Positions 7,671-16,163 of a DNA stretch of 21,660 bases are shown here, in pieces (the first letter of the stretch is position 1; each line of letters starts with the position of its first letter). A model generated the notes under the pieces. The model saw only the letters and a program-made list of their open reading frames with translations, did no database searches and was not told the DNA's origin. Made by a program: the position numbers and the translations under genes. The stretch comes from Roseovarius sp. GTDB lineage: Bacteria; Pseudomonadota; Alphaproteobacteria; Rhodobacterales; Rhodobacteraceae. The stretch lies in NCBI GenBank assembly GCA_023260815.1, contig JALQUE010000036.1:1-21660 (forward strand), read 5' to 3'.

Positions 7671-9416
7671 TCAGGCGCGGTTGGAAATCCACCGGCACTG
7701 ATAGGGCGCAAACACGATCTCGGGTCCGTCAAGCGCGATCCGGTCCCCACTCAGGATATCCGTCCAGGTGTCATCCTCGATCAGGTTGATCGTGGACGGG
7801 CTGACCGTAACCGCCTGATTGCTGACGTTGTGAATGGCAAAGATCGACTGGTTGCGATCAAGGCTCTGACGCCACACCCCGAACAGCCGCTCATCCAGTG
7901 TCAGCGTGAACTGCGTGGCATTGGGATGGAACGCCGGTTGCCGTGACCGCAGCAGCAACCTTTGGGACATCCCCTGCATCACCTTGGACTGATCCGATGC
8001 CGGATCGCTGAGCCGCTCAAGCAGCTCGGGGTAATGCCAGCGATGCCGGTTGATCGCCCGGTTCATCCCGCGCCTCTCGACCGCCTCGTGATCGTTGCGG
8101 GTGGCCAGAAGCGAATGGATGTAGAACGCCGGTATCCCCTCCAGCGACATGACGATCGTCTGCGAACACAGGAAGCGGGCGATATGATAGCTATCCTCGC
8201 CCTCGAAGGTCCGGCCAAGGGCGTCGAACAGCGCACAGTTCAACTCGTACGGCTCCTCGCGCCCATCCGGCAGCGCCCGCATCGACACGCGCCCCCCCGC
8301 CGCCTGCACCGTCTGGATCATGCGGTCCTTTTCCTCGGTCGGCAAAACCCCTTCGGCGGGGCGCATTCCCACCCCGTCATGGCTGGCGGTGAAATTCAGA
8401 TAGGCACAGCCCAACTGCGCCGGCGGCATCGCCGATTGCCAGCGGTGCAGATACCGCGCGCTTCCCGATTGCAGCGCATGCAGGATCAGCGGCGGCAGCG
8501 GAAAATTATAAACGGCATGCGCCTCGTTGCGGTTGCCGAAATAGCTCAGGTTCTCAGTGCGCGGCACGTTGGTTTCGGTCAGCAGCACCACCGTTTCAAC
8601 CGCGTAATCGCATAGCAGCCGCAAAAGCTGCACGATGGCATGGGTCTGCGGCAGGTGGATGCAGGGCGTGCCCGGCTCTTTCCAGAGGAACGCCACCGCA
8701 TCCAGCCTGAGGATACGCACCCCCTTGTCGATATGCAGCCGGATGATCCGGAGCATTTCCAGAAGCACCTCGGGATTGGCAAAATTCAGATCGACCTGAT
8801 CGTGACTGAAGGTACACCAGACATGGCGATCGCCAGTGCGGGTCTCGATCTTCTGCAGCAGCGGGGTTGTCCTTGGCCGCACCACCATCGACAGATCCTC
8901 GGTCGGATCGCCCTCAAAGAAGAACCGGTCATAAGGCGCCTGCCCCTGCCGATAGGCATTGAACCACGCCCCCTGACTCGAGACATGGTTCAGCACCAGA
9001 TCAGACATCAGATGAAACCGGGCCGCGATCCTTTCGATATCCGCCCAATCGCCAAGCTGCGAATTGACCGCGCGGTAATCGGTGACGGCAAACCCGTCAT
9101 CCGAACTGAACGGAAAGAACGGCAGGACATGCACGCAATTGACCACGCCCTCCAGATGATTGACCAAGAAGTCCTGCAACAGGTCCAACGGCTTGTGCTG
9201 ACCGTCCCGGATCGTGTCGCCATAGGTGATCAGCACCGCATCCCGTTCCGACCACAGCCCATTGCTGGGCGCGCGGGCGCGCTTGCGGTGATGCGCGCCA
9301 TCGGGCCAGAACGCCTCGATGATGCGATCTGCCAGTGCTCGCCTGTCTTCGCGCGGATAGATCGCACGAAGAAGCTCGTGCAGGCGTGCGTTGAACAATC
9401 TGGACGTTTGGGTCAC
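7671..9416 (-). CDS. GH13_18 phosphorylase, probable glucosylglycerate phosphorylase
   Basis: The enzyme belongs to the sucrose-phosphorylase-like GH13 subfamily 18, which splits alpha-glucosides with phosphate to give glucose 1-phosphate. Using the GTG start at 9416 (581 residues), the catalytic residues are D239 in 'RLDAV', E281 in 'TETNVP' and D347 in 'SHDG'. The blocks 'LPFFPFSSDDGF', 'WKEPGTPCIHL' and 'TETNVPRTENLSYFG' closely resemble E. coli YcjM as I recall it, an enzyme characterised as a glucosylglycerate phosphorylase. Lying against a glucosylglycerate synthesis pair supports that substrate over sucrose. Start choice: GTG at 9416 has AGGAG about ten bases upstream. A TTG at 9455 would add 13 residues but has no ribosome binding site. 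Glucosylglycerol or sucrose phosphorylase remain possible. Confidence 0.82.
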   Translation of the reverse strand: MTQTSRLFNARLHELLRAIYPREDRRALADRIIEAFWPDGAHHRKRARAPSNGLWSERDAVLITYGDTIRDGQHKPLDLLQDFLVNHLEGVVNCVHVLPFFPFSSDDGFAVTDYRAVNSQLGDWADIERIAARFHLMSDLVLNHVSSQGAWFNAYRQGQAPYDRFFFEGDPTEDLSMVVRPRTTPLLQKIETRTGDRHVWCTFSHDQVDLNFANPEVLLEMLRIIRLHIDKGVRILRLDAVAFLWKEPGTPCIHLPQTHAIVQLLRLLCDYAVETVVLLTETNVPRTENLSYFGNRNEAHAVYNFPLPPLILHALQSGSARYLHRWQSAMPPAQLGCAYLNFTASHDGVGMRPAEGVLPTEEKDRMIQTVQAAGGRVSMRALPDGREEPYELNCALFDALGRTFEGEDSYHIARFLCSQTIVMSLEGIPAFYIHSLLATRNDHEAVERRGMNRAINRHRWHYPELLERLSDPASDQSKVMQGMSQRLLLRSRQPAFHPNATQFTLTLDERLFGVWRQSLDRNQSIFAIHNVSNQAVTVSPSTINLIEDDTWTDILSGDRIALDGPEIVFAPYQCRWISNRA

Positions 9417-9695
9417 CCGGACATGGCTCCTGCTGCGTGTCGTCCCCTGCCCCAAGTGTTAGAACACCGGCAGGCCGGGGTCCATCTGAAGCGCCCGGAT
9501 TGGGCTGCAACCTCTGATTTCTGTTCATTTTTTGCCCATAACACCGGCTTTCATGCTGCCACTCGCGCCGATCTTCACCCGCAGCGACGGGTCACAACAA
9601 CGATTGATGTGCCCACGGGACAGGGTTACGCTTGTCGCGAATGATCATTTATCCGTTTGATGCGCCCACCCACAAAAGACGTCTGGAATCGGCCC

Positions 9696-10559
9696 ATGCA
9701 ATACCTGTCTCCCACCACCGTCGACGACGCCGTGCGCCTGCTCTCGTCACAAACCGGCGACTGCAAAGTGCTCGCCGGGGGCACCGACCTGCTGGTCAGG
9801 ATGCGTTCAGGCTTTGCCGAACCTGACAGCATTCTGGATATCAAACGAATAGACGAGCTGCGCCGCATCGCCCACGACGATGGTGGATGGCGTGTCGGCG
9901 CCGCTGTGTCCGGCGCCGAGATGGGCGAACATGCCGATCTGGTCGCCGACTGGCCCGGCGTGGTCGAGGCGGTAAACCTGATCGGCTCCACCCAGATACA
10001 GGGCCGCGCGACCATGGCAGGCAACCTGTGCAACGCCTCTCCGGCGGCCGACAGCGTGCCGGCGATGATCGCCGCAGGCGCCGTGGCGCGGATCGCCGGA
10101 CCGGACGGCATCCGCGATATCGCGGTGACCGATGTGCCCACCGGACCGGGCAAGACCTGTCTCAAACCGGGCGAATTCATCACCTCGATCTGGCTGCCGT
10201 CCCGTCCCGACCGCTCGGGCGACGCCTATCTGCGGTTCATTCCACGTACCGAGATGGATATCGCCGTGGTGGGCTGCGCCGTGGCGCTGACGCTGGACGC
10301 AGGCGGCACCTGCACGGCGGCACGGGTGTCGCTTGGGGCCGTGGCCCCCACAGCCATTCTTGTCGACGCCGCCGCCGATACCCTGATCGGCACGACGGTT
10401 GACGACACCGCCCTCGATGCGCTGGCGCGCGCCTGTTCCGACGCGGCCAAGCCCATCGCCGACAAGCGCGGCACCGTGGAATTTCGCGTCCATGTGGCCG
10501 GGGTTCTGGCAAAACGCGCCGCGATCATCGCAAAGACCCGTGCAGGAGGTGCGCCATGA
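9696..10559 (+). CDS. Molybdenum hydroxylase FAD-binding subunit (CoxM-like)
   Basis: This 287-residue subunit of a xanthine-oxidase-family molybdenum hydroxylase carries the FAD that passes electrons from the iron-sulfur clusters to the acceptor. It shows both FAD-binding motifs of the family: 'LAGGTDLL' (26-33), and the second around 101-120 ending 'AGNLCNASPAAD'. I chose the ATG at 9696 because family members start close to this 'Y..P.TVDDA' segment. An ATG at 9660 would add 12 residues, and neither start has a strong ribosome binding site (a weak TGGAA precedes 9696). Its stop overlaps the next start as ATGA. Gene order FAD, iron-sulfur, molybdopterin matches the coxM-coxS-coxL layout, but the large subunit shows it is not a CO dehydrogenase. 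Confidence 0.88.
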   Translation: MQYLSPTTVDDAVRLLSSQTGDCKVLAGGTDLLVRMRSGFAEPDSILDIKRIDELRRIAHDDGGWRVGAAVSGAEMGEHADLVADWPGVVEAVNLIGSTQIQGRATMAGNLCNASPAADSVPAMIAAGAVARIAGPDGIRDIAVTDVPTGPGKTCLKPGEFITSIWLPSRPDRSGDAYLRFIPRTEMDIAVVGCAVALTLDAGGTCTAARVSLGAVAPTAILVDAAADTLIGTTVDDTALDALARACSDAAKPIADKRGTVEFRVHVAGVLAKRAAIIAKTRAGGAP

Positions 10560-11035
10560 GCAAGATCCACGTCACAACCACGATCAACGGCGATCCGGTG
10601 GAATATCTCTGCGATGCCGAAGACACCCTTCTGGATGTGCTGCGCGATCATCTCGGGCTGACCGGCTCGAAAGAAGGCTGCGGCACCGGCGATTGCGGGG
10701 CCTGCTCGGTCACCGTGGATGGGCGGCTTGTCTGCGCGTGCCTGATGCTCGGCGCCGAAGCGGCGGGCCACGAGATCGGCACGATCGAAGGCATGGCCAA
10801 AGGGGACCAGCTTCACCCCCTGCAGCAGAAATTCATCGAACACGCGGCCCTGCAATGCGGAATCTGCACCCCGGGCATACTTGTTGCGGCCAAGTCCCTG
10901 CTCGACCACAACCCCGACCCATCCGAGGAAGAAACGCGCTACTGGCTGGCCGGCAACCTGTGCCGCTGCACCGGCTATGACAAGATCATCCGCGCGGTTC
11001 TGGACGCGGCCAAGGACATGCGGGAGGCATCCTGA
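10556..11035 (+). CDS. Molybdenum hydroxylase 2Fe-2S subunit (CoxS-like)
   Basis: This 159-residue electron-transfer subunit carries two [2Fe-2S] clusters. The plant-ferredoxin-type cluster is held by C42, C47, C50 and C62 ('CGTGDCGAC' then 'CACLML'). The second, helical domain cluster is held by C101, C104, C136 and C138 ('CGICTPG', 'CRCTGY'). The length is standard for the family. AGGAGG sits just upstream of the start, inside the end of the FAD gene, and the start overlaps that gene by four bases. The stop shares a base with the start of the large subunit (TGATG). Electrons would flow from molybdopterin through these clusters to FAD. Confidence 0.95.
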   Translation: MSKIHVTTTINGDPVEYLCDAEDTLLDVLRDHLGLTGSKEGCGTGDCGACSVTVDGRLVCACLMLGAEAAGHEIGTIEGMAKGDQLHPLQQKFIEHAALQCGICTPGILVAAKSLLDHNPDPSEEETRYWLAGNLCRCTGYDKIIRAVLDAAKDMREAS

Positions 11036-13290
11036 TGGCACTCGATAGCAAAACCGACACCAAGCCACAGACCTTCAAGGTCATTGGCACCCGCCCCCTG
11101 CGCCCCGACGGGATCGACAAGGTCACCGGGCGCGCGCGGTTCGGCGCCGATATGTCAGCGCCGGGCATGTTGGTCGGGCTGGTGCTGCGCAGTCCTCACG
11201 CCCATGCGCGGATCAGGTCCATCGACACGTCTGCTGCCGAAGCCCTGACCGGCGTTCACGCCGTGGTCACCCGCGCCGATTTCGGACCGCTGCGCGACGA
11301 AGGCACGGCAGATGTTCTCGACAATTGCATGGCCGGGGACAAGGCGCTCTATGACGGCCATGCCGTCGCGGCCGTCGCCGCCACATCGGGCAAGGTGGCC
11401 CGTCAGGCACTCAAGCTGATCAAGGTCGATTACCAGCCCCTGCCGCATGTCACCGATGTGGACGCGGCAATGGCCCCCGATGCCCCCGCCCTGCACGAAG
11501 GCCGCGCCGATGAAACCGTCCCTGCCGGCATGTCTGGCAACGTGATGGCGCGTCACGAATTCGGGCATGGCGATATCGACGCCGGGCTCTCGCAGGCCGA
11601 CCGCGTGCTGGAACGCACCTACCGGACCGAGGCGACACATCAGGGCTATATCGAACCGCATGCCTGCCTTGCCACGATGAATTCCGACGGTCAGGCCGAT
11701 CTGTGGTGCTGCACCCAAGGTCACTACATGGTGCGCAACACCTGTGCGGCGATCCTCGGTCTCGAACAAGGGCAGCTGCGTGTCACCGCCTCCGAGATCG
11801 GTGGCGGCTTTGGCGGCAAGACCACCGTTTTTCTAGAACCTGTGGCACTCAAGCTGTCGCAGAAATCCGGGCGGCCGGTGAAAATGGTGATGTCGCGCGC
11901 CGAGGTGCTGCGCGCCACCGGCCCCACCGCCTCCAGCTCGATCGATGTGCGGATCGGCATGACCCGCGATGGCCGGATCACCGCCGGCTTCGCTGAACTG
12001 CGCTATCAGGGGGGCGCCTATCCCGGCTCTCCGGTGGACATGGGTTCGATGTCGGCTTTCGCACCATATGACCTCGAAAACGTACGAACCGTAGGGTTTG
12101 ACGTGGTCACAAATCGGCCCAAACAGGCCGCATATCGCGCCCCCGGCGCGCCAATGGCCGCATTTGCAGTGGAAAGCGCGATTGATGAACTGGCCCGCGG
12201 CTTCGGCCTCGACCCCCTCGAAGTCCGCCTAAAGAACGCCGCCCGCGAAGGCACCCGCGCGTCCTATGGTCCGACCTATCCCGCCATCGGGCTCGAGGCC
12301 ACGCTGCGCACCGCCAAAGACCACCCGCATTGGTCCGCTCCGCTTGGTCCCAATCAGGGGCGCGGGGTGGCCTGTGGGTTCTGGTTCAATTTCGGCGGCG
12401 ACACCTGTGTGTCCCTGAATATCACGCCCGACGGCACCGTGACCCTGTCCGAAGGCAATCCCGATATCGGCGGCTCAAGGGCGTCGATGTCGATGATGGC
12501 TGCCGAGGAACTGGGCATTCCCTACGACAGGGTGCGCACCGTGATCGCCGACACCGGGTCACTTGGCCAGAACGAGGTGACGGACGGCAGCCGCGTGACC
12601 TTTGCCGTGGGCCTTGCCACGATCGAAGCCGCCCGCGCCGCCAAGCGCGAGATGTGCAAGCGCGCGGCGCAGGTCTGGGGCATCGACGAAGACGCGGTGA
12701 TCTGGGAAGACGGCGCCGCACGCCCTGCCGGCCCCAACGCAGGCCAGCACCCGCCGATGTCCTTGGCCGAGATCGCAGCCATCGCATCCAACACCGGCGG
12801 GCCGATTGCTGGGCATTTCGAAGTAAACGCCGAAGGTGCCGGCGTCAGCTTCGCCACCCATATGGTCGACACCGAGGTCGATCCCGACACCGGTGCCGTC
12901 AAGATCCTGCGCTACACCGTGTTCCAGGACGCGGGCAAGGCGGTGCATCCGTCTTATGTCGAGGGCCAGTTTCAGGGCGGCGCGGTACAGGGCATCGGTT
13001 GGGCACTCAACGAGGCATATATCTACGGCGAGGATGGCATCCTGCAGAATCCGGGTTTTCTGGATTATCGCATTCCCGTGGCCTCGGACCTGCCGATGAT
13101 CGACACGGTCATTCTGGAAATTCCCAATCCCGGCCACCCTTACGGCGTGCGCGGAGTTGGCGAAACCTCGATCGTGCCGCCCTTGGCGGCGGTTGCCAAT
13201 TCCGTGTCCGATGCCGCAGGGGTTCGCATGACAAGCCTGCCGATGTCACCGCCCAAACTGCTTGCGGCGATCCAATCCGGCACGTCCTGA
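11035..13290 (+). CDS. Molybdopterin-binding subunit of a xanthine-oxidase-family hydroxylase
   Basis: This 751-residue catalytic subunit should hydroxylate an N-heterocycle, aldehyde or related carbon with water as the oxygen source. The a/b hammerhead domain runs from about residue 28 ('DKVTGRARFGADM'). Molybdopterin-contacting segments include 'IGGGFGGK' (255-262) and 'AYRAPGAP' (366-373), and the base catalyst is E710 in 'GVGE' (707-710). Form I CO dehydrogenases have an AYxCSFR active-site loop; here that loop reads AYRAPG, so this is not a CO dehydrogenase. The substrate cannot be assigned. No XdhC/CoxF-type maturation factor is encoded in the window, but a MoaD-like gene follows after six bases. 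There is no signal peptide, so it is probably cytosolic. Confidence 0.9.
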   Translation: MALDSKTDTKPQTFKVIGTRPLRPDGIDKVTGRARFGADMSAPGMLVGLVLRSPHAHARIRSIDTSAAEALTGVHAVVTRADFGPLRDEGTADVLDNCMAGDKALYDGHAVAAVAATSGKVARQALKLIKVDYQPLPHVTDVDAAMAPDAPALHEGRADETVPAGMSGNVMARHEFGHGDIDAGLSQADRVLERTYRTEATHQGYIEPHACLATMNSDGQADLWCCTQGHYMVRNTCAAILGLEQGQLRVTASEIGGGFGGKTTVFLEPVALKLSQKSGRPVKMVMSRAEVLRATGPTASSSIDVRIGMTRDGRITAGFAELRYQGGAYPGSPVDMGSMSAFAPYDLENVRTVGFDVVTNRPKQAAYRAPGAPMAAFAVESAIDELARGFGLDPLEVRLKNAAREGTRASYGPTYPAIGLEATLRTAKDHPHWSAPLGPNQGRGVACGFWFNFGGDTCVSLNITPDGTVTLSEGNPDIGGSRASMSMMAAEELGIPYDRVRTVIADTGSLGQNEVTDGSRVTFAVGLATIEAARAAKREMCKRAAQVWGIDEDAVIWEDGAARPAGPNAGQHPPMSLAEIAAIASNTGGPIAGHFEVNAEGAGVSFATHMVDTEVDPDTGAVKILRYTVFQDAGKAVHPSYVEGQFQGGAVQGIGWALNEAYIYGEDGILQNPGFLDYRIPVASDLPMIDTVILEIPNPGHPYGVRGVGETSIVPPLAAVANSVSDAAGVRMTSLPMSPPKLLAAIQSGTS

Positions 13291-13296
13291 CACAGT

Positions 13297-13542
13297 ATGG
13301 TCAAGGTGCAGATATTCGGCTCTCTGAAGGCCGCGACCGACGACAAAAGCGAGGTCGAGATCGACGCCTCGACCCTACGGGAATTGTTGGATGGTCTGGC
13401 AGACCGCTATCCCGGAATTCGGCCACAACTGGATCGCGGCGTGTCCGTCGCCATCGACGGTCGCATCTACAACGACAGCTGGTTCACCCCGATCAAGGAC
13501 GACAGCGAAGTGGTGCTACTGGCACGGCTGAAGGGTGGCTGA
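13297..13542 (+). CDS. MoaD/ThiS-family sulfur carrier protein
   Basis: This 81-residue ubiquitin-like protein ends in Gly-Gly, the feature of MoaD/ThiS sulfur carriers that is adenylated and then thiocarboxylated. MoaD is the small subunit of molybdopterin synthase. The sequence opens with a beta-grasp strand ('KVQIFGSL') and continues 'STLRELLDGLADRYPGI', with 'VLLARLKGG' at the C-terminus. It starts six bases after the molybdenum hydroxylase large subunit, so it is almost certainly in that operon and probably supports cofactor supply for it. A dedicated MoaD within such an operon, without moaE beside it, is uncommon. A role in sulfuring the molybdenum centre or in another thiolation is an alternative. 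Confidence 0.82.
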   Translation: MVKVQIFGSLKAATDDKSEVEIDASTLRELLDGLADRYPGIRPQLDRGVSVAIDGRIYNDSWFTPIKDDSEVVLLARLKGG

Positions 13543-13616
13543 CACGGTATCGCACGCTGGCGTTTGCAAGCGTATCATGCGACGAGAGGCTAAAGATCAG
13601 CAAACAGAACATCGCT

Positions 13617-14063
13617 ATGACCCCTCGATTCGGCACGCCCCCAGTCCGCCACCAAGCTTACCGCTCGCGGCCCGGCGTCTACGCGATCCTGCCCGGCGAA
13701 ACCGGTCTGCTATTGACCTTCCAGGATGCGCCGGAACCTGAGTTTCAACTGCCGGGCGGCGGCATTGACCCCGGTGAATCCCCCCTTCAGGCACTACACC
13801 GCGAAGTGCGCGAAGAAACCGGCTGGAAAATCGCAGGGGCGCGCCGGCTTGGGGTGTATCGACGTTTCGCCTATATGCCGGACTATGACATGTGGGCGGA
13901 AAAGATCTGTACGATCTTCGTGGCCACGCCGGTCTTGCAGCTCTCGCAGCCCACGGAACCCGGCCATAGCGTGGTCTGGGCCTCGGCGGATCAGGCCGCC
14001 GATCTGCTGGCCAGTTCTGGCGATGCGGCCTTCGTGGCGCGGCATATCCAAAACCTGCGCTGA
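13617..14063 (+). CDS. Nudix hydrolase
   Basis: This 148-residue hydrolase probably acts on a nucleoside diphosphate linked to another group, or on a damaged nucleotide. The Nudix box matches GX5EX7REUXEEXGU exactly: G48, E54, then 'REVREETGW' (62-70), with E66 and E67 as metal ligands. The reading frame is open far upstream, but that part is a shadow of the molybdopterin subunit. I use the ATG at 13617, the first Met after the MoaD gene. Its ribosome binding site is poor, so the start is uncertain. It lies 74 bases after MoaD on the same strand and converges on the nitrilase gene with 12 bases between them. Nothing ties its substrate to the hydroxylase. Confidence 0.85.
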   Translation: MTPRFGTPPVRHQAYRSRPGVYAILPGETGLLLTFQDAPEPEFQLPGGGIDPGESPLQALHREVREETGWKIAGARRLGVYRRFAYMPDYDMWAEKICTIFVATPVLQLSQPTEPGHSVVWASADQAADLLASSGDAAFVARHIQNLR

Positions 14064-14075
14064 TCGCAGGCGCCC

Positions 14076-14876
14076 TCAACCGGGCGGCGCAACCCAGGGC
14101 AAGCGGGCGCGATCCAGATGATAGGGCAAACGTGCCTGCGCGCGCGCCACCTCTGCATGATCGATGGTTGCGGAAACACCCCCGGCTTGAGCGCCCGCAC
14201 GGACAAGATCGCGACCATCGGGCGCGACAAGGCAACTGCCGCCATAATACTCAAGCCCGTTTTCCTGTCCGCAATGGTTGGCATAGGCCACGAACACCCC
14301 ATTTTCAAACGCACGGGTCGGTACCAGCTTGCCCGCAACAATGCCCCATTGCGCGCCAAGTGCCGTAGGCACCACCACCAGATCGGCGCCCGCCATCGCC
14401 ACATGGCGCAGGGCTTCGGGGAATTCCACGTCATAGCAGATCAACATCGCCACCCGGAACATACCCAGATCGAACAGCGTGCAGCCATCCCCCGGGGCAA
14501 AGTGATCACCTTCAAAACCGGGCGGCAACACAAGCTTGCGGTGGTGTCCGATCATCCGCCCATCCCGGCCCGTCGCCAACGCGGAATTGTAGATCACCCC
14601 ACCCTCACGCTCTGCATAGCCGTGGATGATCGCCGTACCATGCGCCCTTGCCAGACGCGCCACGGACGCAGCGAACGCACCGTGTCGCGGCTCGGCCATG
14701 TCGCGCAGCGCCTCTCCGATATTGTAGCCGCATTGAAACAGTTCCGGCAGGATCACCAGATCAGGGGCGCACCCTGCCAGCCCGTTCAGCTGCGCCTCAA
14801 GCCATGACAAACGCTCGGCCACACCGGTCAGAGCACCGGGGGATTGCAGCAGGACGACATTCAGCGATGCGGACAA
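14076..14876 (-). CDS. Carbon-nitrogen hydrolase (nitrilase superfamily)
   Basis: The 266-residue enzyme should cleave a non-peptide C-N bond (amide, N-carbamoyl or omega-amide). The Glu-Lys-Cys triad is visible: E45 in 'LPELFQCGY', K114 in 'HRKLVLP' and C147 in 'LICYDVEFPE'. The length and the 'LPELF..GY' opening fit the amidase/omega-amidase/N-carbamoyl hydrolase branches rather than true nitrilases. The start appears to be TTG at 14876: AGGGGA lies six bases upstream and no in-frame ATG or GTG is near. The start lies four bases after the stop of the M24 gene, so the two are one operon and probably act in sequence. The substrate is not assigned. Confidence 0.88.
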   Translation of the reverse strand: MSASLNVVLLQSPGALTGVAERLSWLEAQLNGLAGCAPDLVILPELFQCGYNIGEALRDMAEPRHGAFAASVARLARAHGTAIIHGYAEREGGVIYNSALATGRDGRMIGHHRKLVLPPGFEGDHFAPGDGCTLFDLGMFRVAMLICYDVEFPEALRHVAMAGADLVVVPTALGAQWGIVAGKLVPTRAFENGVFVAYANHCGQENGLEYYGGSCLVAPDGRDLVRAGAQAGGVSATIDHAEVARAQARLPYHLDRARLPWVAPPG

Positions 14877-14880
14877 AGGG

Positions 14881-16038
14881 TTATCCCCTGCTCAAAAGAA
14901 TTTCACGCGGGTAGTCGGTGATGTACTCGGACCCATCCGGCGTCACCACGATGGAATCCCCGATGCGTCCTGCGGTGACCCCATCAACGGAAATCCCACC
15001 ATCCACCGCAAAGGTCATGCCGGGTTGCAGAACGGTCTTGTCCCCAGCCTTGAGTTCTGGCGCCTCGAGATAGGCCACGCCGATGGACCGGCCCGTGCGA
15101 TACCCGGTCTCGAAACCACGCGCGCGGTAGATCTCATTGGCGGCCTCGGCCACCTCTTCGGCACGGATACCGGGGCGGATCGCGGCAATGGCAGCCTGCT
15201 GCGCATCAATCGCGGCCTCCTGCACCTTGCGGTCGCTATCGCGCACATCGCCGATATGAAACATCCGGTCAAAGCCCAGCTTGTATTGCTTGAACTGCGC
15301 CATGTTGCAAAAACAGAAGTAGACCGGATCAAGACGCTGATAGGCCCGCACGCTGGCGCGGCGATGCACCATCGAGGTATCCCGGCCACTTTGAACAATC
15401 TGCAGGTTGTGGATCATTGGCGATACGAACCTTTCCCAGCCCCCATCGGTCAGAAACCCGGCCGCCTTGCGCGATCCGGCCTCGATCACCGCGATCGCGG
15501 ATTCGTATTCCTGTGCGCCTTCACGCAAGGACGCATGCGCCGCCTGCATCATCGCACCTGCGATCTGGCCCGCCTGTTTCATGACCTCGATCTCGAACGG
15601 GCTTTTGATCATCCGCATTTCGCCCAAGACCCCGGAAATATCCCTGAGCGGTACGCCCGGATAAGTCTCGTCAAGATAGTTGCGCACCAAGGCGGGGATG
15701 GTGTGACGCTCAATCCAGATAGCTGTGGTTGCATCGTTCAGAACATCCGAAAGCGCCCGGCCCCAGCTACGCTGGCCCATGTCTTCCCAGACGCGGATAT
15801 CTTCGATCCACGTCATCGCGCCGACCATTTCGGATTCCATCAACGGCGTTATGATGACGGGTGCATCCTGCGCGCGCACGATCACCATCGTGGGGCGCCC
15901 AAACTCGATTCCCAGATAGCCCCAGAAACCCGCCAGATACGCGATAGAGCTTTCGTCGGTGAAGATCGCACACTCGATACCGCGCTCGGCCATTTTGACC
16001 TGCAGCGCCTCGGTTCTTGCCTTAGCCTCTGTCAACAT
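14881..16038 (-). CDS. Creatinase-like M24 family hydrolase (non-metallo)
   Basis: This 385-residue 'pita-bread' protein is related to aminopeptidase P and creatinase. It has a creatinase-like N-terminal domain ('EFGRP' at 45-49, 'GEMRMIKSPFEIEVMK' at 139-154) and a catalytic domain. Metallopeptidase ligands are missing. The two Asp positions fall in 'FCFCNMAQF' and 'LGFDRMF' (241-260), the His position reads 'TGRSIG' (R317), and the Glu positions read D346 and G360. This pattern matches creatinase, which uses no metal. H225 in 'SMVHRR' aligns with the creatinase catalytic histidine. It therefore probably hydrolyses a small C-N compound. I chose the ATG at 16038 (GGAAAGG six bases upstream) over 16095. 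The N-terminal text does not resemble ectoine hydrolase as I remember it. It is operonic with the nitrilase-like gene. Confidence 0.82.
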   Translation of the reverse strand: MLTEAKARTEALQVKMAERGIECAIFTDESSIAYLAGFWGYLGIEFGRPTMVIVRAQDAPVIITPLMESEMVGAMTWIEDIRVWEDMGQRSWGRALSDVLNDATTAIWIERHTIPALVRNYLDETYPGVPLRDISGVLGEMRMIKSPFEIEVMKQAGQIAGAMMQAAHASLREGAQEYESAIAVIEAGSRKAAGFLTDGGWERFVSPMIHNLQIVQSGRDTSMVHRRASVRAYQRLDPVYFCFCNMAQFKQYKLGFDRMFHIGDVRDSDRKVQEAAIDAQQAAIAAIRPGIRAEEVAEAANEIYRARGFETGYRTGRSIGVAYLEAPELKAGDKTVLQPGMTFAVDGGISVDGVTAGRIGDSIVVTPDGSEYITDYPREILLSRG

Positions 16039-16163
16039 GTCGGACCTTTCCGATTGCGTGGGCGATATATCCAATATGGCGATATCGCGCGTCATCAGCT
16101 AAGCTGCATACAGCTATACCGTCAATGCGCAATTTTGATGCGATCTCAGGGGAATTACAACAA

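Noticed and set aside
8640..9644. 334-residue plus-strand open frame
   Set aside because: It is antisense to the GH13_18 phosphorylase and has no motif or ribosome binding site.
9696..13290. Carbon monoxide dehydrogenase (coxMSL)
   Set aside because: Gene order fits, but the large subunit lacks the AYxCSFR loop and reads AYRAPG, so a form I CO dehydrogenase is excluded.
12330..14063. 577-residue open frame apparently fusing a long N-terminal part to a Nudix domain
   Set aside because: The first 429 residues overlap the molybdopterin subunit and MoaD in another frame and have no domain signature; only the part from 13617 is a gene.
14070..14086. Terminator between the convergent Nudix and nitrilase genes
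   Set aside because: Only a five-base-pair stem is present, with no T-run; too weak to annotate.
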